In this document: positions 14,696 through 19,332 of the stretch, piece after piece
How positions within the stretch are numbered: position 1 is the first letter of the stretch
How the letters are laid out: each line of letters begins with the position of its first letter
DNA from: Cyanobacteria bacterium OH_SFB_17
GTDB lineage: Bacteria > Cyanobacteriota > Vampirovibrionia > Gastranaerophilales > Gastranaerophilaceae
Length of the DNA stretch: 19,332 nt
Assembly (NCBI GenBank): GCA_023395735.1
Contig: JAEWYI010000108.1
Coordinates: forward strand, 1-19,332
Direction: 5' to 3'
Program-made: the position numbers and the translations under genes
The notes under the pieces: model-generated
What the model was told of the DNA's origin: nothing
The model's input: the letters and a program-made list of their open reading frames with translations, nothing else
Database searches by the model: none

Positions 14696-16375
14696 ATGGA
14701 AAATTTATCACCACTTCAAATTGAAAGATTAAAATATGAACCAAAGCTTCCGCAAGCGCTTTCAAACGGAGTTAACTCTCTTCAATTAGTTGAAGGCGAA
14801 GCAACTGAAGCTGTCAGAGACCAAGAACAAATCAAGGAATTATTCGAAAATACATACGGAACTCCTGTTGTTACTTTTAAATCAGTCGAAGAAAAAACAT
14901 CTTCATCTGTAAAAAATGTTGGCGTAATTCTATCAGGCGGACAAGCACCAGGCGGACACAACGTTATTGCAGGGCTTTATGACGCTTTGAAACAAGCAAA
15001 TTCTGAAAACAAATTATACGGATTTTTAGGCGGCCCATCAGGAATTATCGATGGAAAATATATTGAATTTGACGACAAATTTATCGACGAATACAGAAAC
15101 ACAGGCGGATTCGATATAATTGGGTCCGGCAGAACTAAGCTTGAAACTGAAGAACAGTTTAAAAAATCATTAGAAACTTGCAAAAAGCTAAACGTATCTG
15201 CTGTTGTTATTATCGGAGGCGACGATTCAAATACCAACGCAGCACTTTTAGCTGAATGGTTTGTCAAAAATGATGCTGGAATCCAAGTTATCGGATGCCC
15301 TAAAACAATTGACGGCGACTTGAAAAATGACCAAATCGAAATTTCTTTCGGTTTTGACACGGCAACAAAAACTTACGGAGAACTTATTGGAAACATTCAA
15401 CGTGATGCAAATTCTGCAAAAAAATACTGGCACTTCATCAAAATTATGGGAAGAAGCGCTTCTCACGTTGCTCTTGAAGCTGCTCTTCAAACTCAACCAA
15501 ACATCACTTTGATTTCTGAAGAAGTCGAAGAAAAGAAAATGTCTATAGATGACATTATTTCTTATATGACTGATATTATTGCAAAACGTGCTGAAAAAGG
15601 CAAAAACTTCGGTATTGCTGTTATTCCTGAAGGCTTAATCGAATTTATTCCTGAAATGAAAGCTATGATTGCAAATCTTAATGATATCATGGGCGAACTT
15701 GAGCAAGATGCAAGCTACAACAGCGCAACTTCTACTCACGAAAAATTTGACATAGTTGAAAACAGATTGAACGACACAAATGCAAAAGTATTCAATTCAC
15801 TTCCTGCTCTTATCAAAGCGCAATTATTGATGGACAGAGACCCACACGGAAACGTTCAGGTTTCAAAAATCGAAACAGAAAAACTTTTAATCGAAATGAT
15901 TAGAACAAAACTTGACGAAATGAAAAAACAAGGCGAATACGTAGGCAAATTTGCGGATCAAGCACATTTCTTCGGCTATGAAGGAAGATGCGCTTTCCCT
16001 TCAAACTTTGATGCTGATTATTGTTATTCACTGGGATACAACGCGTTTGCATTAATTAATTTTGGATTGACTGGATATCTTTCTTCTGTCAAAAACCTTA
16101 CAAAACCGGCAAACGAATGGCAAGCGGGCGGCGTTCCTATCACAATGATGATGAACATGGAAAAACGTCACGGCGAGTTTAAACCGGTTATCCAAAAAGC
16201 TCTAGTAAAGCTTGATGGACCTGTTTTCAAAAAACTTGAATCTAACAGAGAAGATTGGGCACTAAACGACAGATACAAATTCCCTGGAGCTATCCAGTAT
16301 TTTGGACCAAGCTCTGTTTGTGATATCACAACAGTTACTTTGCAATTGGAACAAAAAGCGTTGGTAAATGCTTAA
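14696..16375 (+). CDS. pfp: Pyrophosphate-dependent 6-phosphofructokinase
   Basis: Glycolytic enzyme that reversibly phosphorylates fructose 6-phosphate with pyrophosphate instead of ATP (diphosphate--fructose-6-phosphate 1-phosphotransferase). The 559 aa match the long PFP-beta type. The PPi/ATP loop is GVILSGGQAPGGHNVI (76-91), followed by GGPSGIIDG (112-120) and GSGRTKLE. GGDDSNT (174-180) has the second Asp that marks PPi enzymes where ATP enzymes have GGDGS. PKTIDGD (202-208) has the PPi-specific Lys and the catalytic Asp. MGRSASHVALE (251-261) binds the sugar phosphate. Because the reaction is reversible it could serve both glycolysis and gluconeogenesis and save ATP. Monocistronic, with its own promoter region and a strong terminator. 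Confidence 0.95.
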   Translation: MENLSPLQIERLKYEPKLPQALSNGVNSLQLVEGEATEAVRDQEQIKELFENTYGTPVVTFKSVEEKTSSSVKNVGVILSGGQAPGGHNVIAGLYDALKQANSENKLYGFLGGPSGIIDGKYIEFDDKFIDEYRNTGGFDIIGSGRTKLETEEQFKKSLETCKKLNVSAVVIIGGDDSNTNAALLAEWFVKNDAGIQVIGCPKTIDGDLKNDQIEISFGFDTATKTYGELIGNIQRDANSAKKYWHFIKIMGRSASHVALEAALQTQPNITLISEEVEEKKMSIDDIISYMTDIIAKRAEKGKNFGIAVIPEGLIEFIPEMKAMIANLNDIMGELEQDASYNSATSTHEKFDIVENRLNDTNAKVFNSLPALIKAQLLMDRDPHGNVQVSKIETEKLLIEMIRTKLDEMKKQGEYVGKFADQAHFFGYEGRCAFPSNFDADYCYSLGYNAFALINFGLTGYLSSVKNLTKPANEWQAGGVPITMMMNMEKRHGEFKPVIQKALVKLDGPVFKKLESNREDWALNDRYKFPGAIQYFGPSSVCDITTVTLQLEQKALVNA

Positions 16376-16397
16376 TTGAAAAGTTAATAAAATAGAG

Positions 16398-16437
16398 AAA
16401 AGGCGCTTTGAAATGAATATTTCAAAGCGCCTTTTTT
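16398..16437 (+). terminator. pfp terminator
   Basis: Perfect 17-base inverted repeat (16398-16414 / 16419-16435, core GGCGCTTTGAAAT) with a four-base loop and a run of six T, 22 bases after the pfp stop. The flanking A and T runs make it potentially bidirectional. Confidence 0.85.
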
Positions 16438-16738
16438 AAAGAGATTATGCAGCAATCTACCGACAATGCTGATATAACAATCCCTTCTGGCTAACAAAAA
16501 ATGTTAAAAACTTTAAAAATCAAGCTATATGCGAGCTAACCTCCCTCTTGAGGGGGGAGGTCTGTTTTCGACTTGAGCAGAGGTCTGCGAAAGTTAGAAA
16601 ACAGGGTGAGGGTGGATTCAATAAGCGTAGGCATTTTCACCATCACTCAATTTTTATGCATATATTCAATATAAAATAAGTATTAAATTCACTATATTCA
16701 ATAGTTTACAAGATTTGCATGATTCCTGTACATTAAAA
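16438..16738. other. Non-coding stretch between pfp and dnaK terminators
   Basis: About 300 bases with no credible gene; no tRNA cloverleaf or riboswitch was recognised. It holds the structured element at 16539-16615, whose C- and G-rich arms stand out from the AT-rich surroundings. The flanks (16438-16530 and 16616-16738) show nothing I can name. Confidence 0.6.
16539..16615. repeat. Structured palindromic element, REP/MITE-like
   Basis: Two adjacent hairpins. The first pairs ACCTCCCTC (16539-16547) with 16553-16561 (nine pairs, one T-G wobble, five-base loop). The second has an outer stem CTGTTTTC (16562-16569) / GAAAACAG (16597-16604), a middle stem GACTT/AAGTT and an inner stem GCAGA/TCTGC, with small internal loops. 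It is followed by GGTGAGGGTGG, which partly mirrors the CCTCCC start. Its composition is unlike the neighbours. No T-tract and no open frame. Most likely a copy of a dispersed palindromic repeat; copy number cannot be seen from one window. Confidence 0.6.
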
Positions 16739-16741
16739 CCC

Positions 16742-16787
16742 ACAAAAACAAAGAGGGAAAAGCAAGCTTTTCCCTCTTTGTTTTTGT
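16742..16787 (-). terminator. dnaK terminator
   Basis: Perfect 22-base inverted repeat (16742-16763 / 16766-16787, core AGAGGGAAAAGC). Minus-strand transcripts from dnaK enter it 16 bases after the stop and leave through a T-rich arm. The A-rich opposite arm makes it able to stop plus-strand transcripts as well. Confidence 0.8.
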
Positions 16788-16802
16788 TATCTGAATTTAT
16801 AT

Positions 16803-18647
16803 TTATTCTTTTGTGTATTCAGCATCAATTACGTCGTCTTCAGAAGAAGATGATGCGTTTTCTGAAGAAGAAGCGCTTTCAGAGCTTGCGCCTTCTGCTC
16901 CGCCTTCTTTTTGAACCTGTTCATACGCCTTTTGCGAAATTGCAAACATTGTTTGTTGAAGTTCTTCAGAAAGTTTTTTAATTTCTTCTGTTGATTTATT
17001 TTCATCTAATGCTTTTTGAAGTGATTCTTTTTGTTCATCTAATTTTGATTTATCTGCAGAATCAATTTTTCCTTCAAAATCTTTGACGATTCTGTCAGCT
17101 GAACCGATTAAGCTTGAAGCGTTATTTCTAACTTCTGCTTCTTCTTTTTTAGTTTTATCAGATGCAGCGTTTGCTTCTGCTTCTTTTACCATTTTATCGA
17201 TATCATCTTCAGACAAATTACTTGAATTTGTAATAGTAATTTTTTGTTCTTTATTTGTCGCTTTGTCTTTAGCTGAAACGTTTACAATACCGTTTGCGTC
17301 GATATCAAATGAAACTTCGATTTGAGGCAAACCTCTCATTGCAGGTGGAATACCGTCAAGTCTGAACATACCTAAAGATTTGTTATCCTTAGCCATCGGT
17401 CTTTCACCTTGAAGAATATGGATATCTACAGCTGTTTGATTGTTTTCAGCTGTTGAGAATACTTGTGATTTAGAAACAGGAATTGTTGTGTTTCTTGGAA
17501 CAAGTGGAGTCAAAACTCCGCCTAAAGTTTCAATACCCAAAGTCAAAGGAGTTACGTCTAACAAAACGATATCCTTAACTTCACCGGCCAAAACACCGGC
17601 TTGAACAGCAGCACCAACAGCTACAACCTCATCAGGGTTAACTGATTGGTTCGGTTCTTTTCCTGTATAATCTTTTACTAGCTGTTGAACTGCAGGAATA
17701 CGAGTTGAACCACCTACTAAAACAACTTCATCAATTTCACCTTTTGAAAGACCAGCATCTTTTAATGCTTGCTCAACAGGTTTTTTACATCTATCCAACA
17801 AATCGTGAGAAAGATCTTCAAATTTTGCTCTTGTCAAAGAAACGTCCAAATGTTTTGGACCGTTTGCATCAGCAGTAATGAACGGCAAATTAATATTTGT
17901 TTCTATTACGCTTGAAAGTTCGCATTTAGCTTTTTCAGCGGCTTCTTTAATACGCTGCATAGCCTGTTTGTCATTTCTTAAATCAATACCTTCAGCTTTT
18001 TTGAATTCATCACAAAGCCAATCCATAACTTTTTTATCAAAGTCGTCTCCACCAAGGTGCGTATCACCTGAAGTTGAAAGAACTTCGTGAACTCCATCTC
18101 CGATTTCAAGAACAGAAACGTCGAATGTACCGCCACCAAGGTCGAATACCAAAACTTTTTCAGGTTTTTCTTTTTCTAAACCATAAGCAAGAGCTGCGGC
18201 TGTCGGCTCGTTCACTATACGAAGAACATCTAAACCAGCAATCTTTCCGGCATCTTTTGTTGCCTGTCTTTGAGCATCATTAAAATATGCAGGAACAGTG
18301 ATTACTGCAGATGTTACTTTTTCGCCTAAATAAGAACTTGCGTCGTCAGCAAGTTTTCTTAAAATCATTGCTGAAATTTCTTGCGGAGTATATTCTTTAT
18401 CATCGATTTTCACTTTAAAATCTTCACCCATGTGTCTTTTGATGGATGCTATTGTTTTATCAGGATTAAGAATCGCTTGACGTTTTGCAAGCTGACCTAC
18501 AAGTCTTTCACCTGTTTTTGAAAACCCTACTATAGAAGGAGTCGTTCTTGACCCTTCTGCGTTCGCTATAACGGTAGGTTTACCGCCTTCCATGACTGCA
18601 ACTACTGAATTTGTAGTTCCCAAGTCGATACCAATTGTCTTTGCCAT
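16803..18647 (-). CDS. dnaK: Molecular chaperone DnaK (Hsp70)
   Basis: ATP-dependent cytoplasmic chaperone that binds exposed hydrophobic stretches of clients and cycles with DnaJ and GrpE. The 614 aa are of typical length. Visible are IGIDLGTTNSVVAVMEGG at the N-terminus (phosphate loop 1), AYFNDAQRQATKDAGKIAGL, NEPTAAALAYG, VFDLGGGTFDVSVLEIG (phosphate loop 2), VLVGGSTRIPAVQ, the linker DIVLLDVTPLTLG, the substrate-binding beta domain (GERPMAKDNKSLGMF), the helical lid, and the acidic C-terminal DDVIDAEYTKE tail that is conserved in bacterial DnaK. AGAGGT precedes the ATG. grpE, dnaJ and hrcA are not next to it, and its own terminator follows, so it is a single-gene unit in this window. Confidence 0.98.
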   Translation of the reverse strand: MAKTIGIDLGTTNSVVAVMEGGKPTVIANAEGSRTTPSIVGFSKTGERLVGQLAKRQAILNPDKTIASIKRHMGEDFKVKIDDKEYTPQEISAMILRKLADDASSYLGEKVTSAVITVPAYFNDAQRQATKDAGKIAGLDVLRIVNEPTAAALAYGLEKEKPEKVLVFDLGGGTFDVSVLEIGDGVHEVLSTSGDTHLGGDDFDKKVMDWLCDEFKKAEGIDLRNDKQAMQRIKEAAEKAKCELSSVIETNINLPFITADANGPKHLDVSLTRAKFEDLSHDLLDRCKKPVEQALKDAGLSKGEIDEVVLVGGSTRIPAVQQLVKDYTGKEPNQSVNPDEVVAVGAAVQAGVLAGEVKDIVLLDVTPLTLGIETLGGVLTPLVPRNTTIPVSKSQVFSTAENNQTAVDIHILQGERPMAKDNKSLGMFRLDGIPPAMRGLPQIEVSFDIDANGIVNVSAKDKATNKEQKITITNSSNLSEDDIDKMVKEAEANAASDKTKKEEAEVRNNASSLIGSADRIVKDFEGKIDSADKSKLDEQKESLQKALDENKSTEEIKKLSEELQQTMFAISQKAYEQVQKEGGAEGASSESASSSENASSSSEDDVIDAEYTKE

Positions 18648-18663
18648 TTTTTTCTTACCTCTA

Positions 18664-18692
18664 ATTATTTATATATTATCTAACATTGTCAA
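18664..18692 (-). promoter_or_regulatory. dnaK promoter (sigma-70 type)
   Basis: On the minus strand a perfect TTGACA (18687-18692), 17-base spacer, AATAAT (18664-18669). Overlapping AT-rich -10 alternatives exist. No CIRCE operator (TTAGCACTC inverted repeat) is present in the 157 bases upstream, so HrcA control is not visible here. Confidence 0.5.
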
Positions 18693-18802
18693 TTCTAACG
18701 CTAAATTTCAATAATTAGGAAAAAATAAACAAAAAATTAATTTTTACAATTTTTTGCACAACAAACAAGTCAAAATGAAATAAAATTAAAACACAAAATC
18801 TC

Positions 18803-18834
18803 AATTATTCAGAAAGTGTATCTGCTGAATAATT
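18803..18834 (-). terminator. Stem-loop over the pilin-like gene stop codon
   Basis: AATTATTCAG (18803-18812) and CTGAATAATT (18825-18834) form ten perfect pairs around a 12-base loop that includes the last codons and the stop. On the minus strand it is followed by T-rich but interrupted sequence. A weak terminator or an mRNA 3' stabiliser. Confidence 0.4.
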
Positions 18835-19332
18835 ATTTGGATCATAACAAGAACCACCTGCTTCATACTCTGAATCGTCTTTTATTCTTGTCGCTGTCCA
18901 CCTTGCACGACCTACAGAAGAATCCCCTGGGAATTTAACATAACCATCAGCCCAAAGTTGGATCTCTCTTATATCCTCTCCATATAGATTTGGCTTTCTC
19001 GCCCCGTTTATATCGATATAATAAGTTCCACAATACCCTCCAGTGAAATCAATTATGTGACAAGAATTAGTTGTTTGTGGCTTTGAACAATCCAAATTAG
19101 AATTAGAAAACTTTAAAAACATTCCATCCATAGTTACAACAGACCCAGTTGTCGCACTGTCTAAATTAGCATATGTTCCATCTTGTTGAAGCCTTTTAGC
19201 AACACCTGTTGCATGCCAACAGCTGTATCTGTCAGTGGTCGCCGTATTACAATTTTTGGCCAATCTAAAATATTCACCTGCATTTACACCTAAATTGTAA
19301 CCGTTCAACGTTCCACCATTATCATAAGCTGC
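18805..19332 (-). CDS. Type IV pilin-like / pseudopilin protein, C-terminal part
   Basis: The frame is open to the right edge, so the 5' end is outside the window; 175 residues are visible. The TTG near 19308 is internal, not a start. The visible part is a Cys-rich, Gly/Asn/Tyr-rich extracellular domain with the segment YYIDINGARKPNLYGEDIRE, followed by a short strand LWADGYVKFPG. A D-I/V-N-G-x(2)-x-P-N-x-x-G motif of this kind is typical of type II secretion and type IV pseudopilin C-termini, where it forms part of a Ca-binding or beta-sheet region. The expected N-terminal prepilin helix cannot be checked. Cys residues (SCHIIDFTGGYC, GGSCYD) suggest disulfides and export. Likely surface appendage or secretion component; moderately sure. 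Confidence 0.65.
   Translation of the reverse strand, partial: AAYDNGGTLNGYNLGVNAGEYFRLAKNCNTATTDRYSCWHATGVAKRLQQDGTYANLDSATTGSVVTMDGMFLKFSNSNLDCSKPQTTNSCHIIDFTGGYCGTYYIDINGARKPNLYGEDIREIQLWADGYVKFPGDSSVGRARWTATRIKDDSEYEAGGSCYDPNNYSADTLSE

Noticed and set aside
16438..16738. tRNA, CRISPR or small RNA gene in the pfp-dnaK gap
   Set aside because: No cloverleaf, no repeated spacer pattern and no clear promoter plus terminator pair; only the palindromic element stands out.
16715..16981. Plus-strand open frame across the dnaK terminator
   Set aside because: It runs through the 22-base inverted repeat and then antisense to dnaK; no ribosome binding site or protein-like composition.
18648..18804. 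CIRCE operator upstream of dnaK
   Set aside because: A TTAGCG fragment is present but the inverted GAGTGCTAA arm is absent.
19306..19308. TTG as start of the pilin-like gene
   Set aside because: The frame stays open to the right edge with similar composition; no ribosome binding site is present.

Overview
The window is AT-rich chromosomal DNA from a Gram-negative-type bacterium. Signs of an outer membrane are a TPR/beta-barrel export protein and a type IV pilin-like protein. Low GC, full-length NifU+NifS as the only visible Fe-S assembly genes, a PPi-dependent phosphofructokinase, and three small genes with no recognisable family fit the non-photosynthetic relatives of cyanobacteria (Melainabacteria/Vampirovibrionia, probably Gastranaerophilales). 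That assignment is an inference from gene content and protein style. No rRNA, tRNA, CRISPR array, insertion sequence or phage gene was seen.

Layout: (1) 1-612, 3' part of an OmpR/PhoB-type response regulator, convergent with (2) nifU-nifS on the minus strand (622-2720). (3) 2986-5528, three plus-strand orphan genes: a predicted membrane protein and two small proteins, separated by clear terminators. (4) 5590-11772, a minus-strand, translationally tight three-gene cellulose operon transcribed bcsC-like, bcsZ, bcsA. The BcsA homologue carries all catalytic motifs and a PilZ domain with an intact c-di-GMP motif, but there is no bcsB. (5) 11937-14130, ruvB overlapping a yibE/F-family membrane protein gene. 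(6) A small minus-strand gene resembling DUF2023 (14202-14525). (7) 14696-16375, PPi-dependent phosphofructokinase (pfp). (8) 16376-16802, a 427-base non-coding region with two strong terminators and a structured, repeat-like element. (9) dnaK on the minus strand, standing alone (16803-18647). (10) 18805-19332, the C-terminal part of a pilin-like protein cut by the window edge.

How it works together: most of the window is housekeeping (Fe-S clusters, recombination, glycolysis, chaperone). The main accessory system is the cellulose module. BcsA would polymerise and translocate a beta-1,4-glucan under c-di-GMP control, BcsZ would trim it in the periplasm, and the BcsC-like protein would pass it across the outer membrane. 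The least explained material is the trio of orphan genes at 2986-5528 and the structured intergenic elements near 5557-5585 and 16539-16615.
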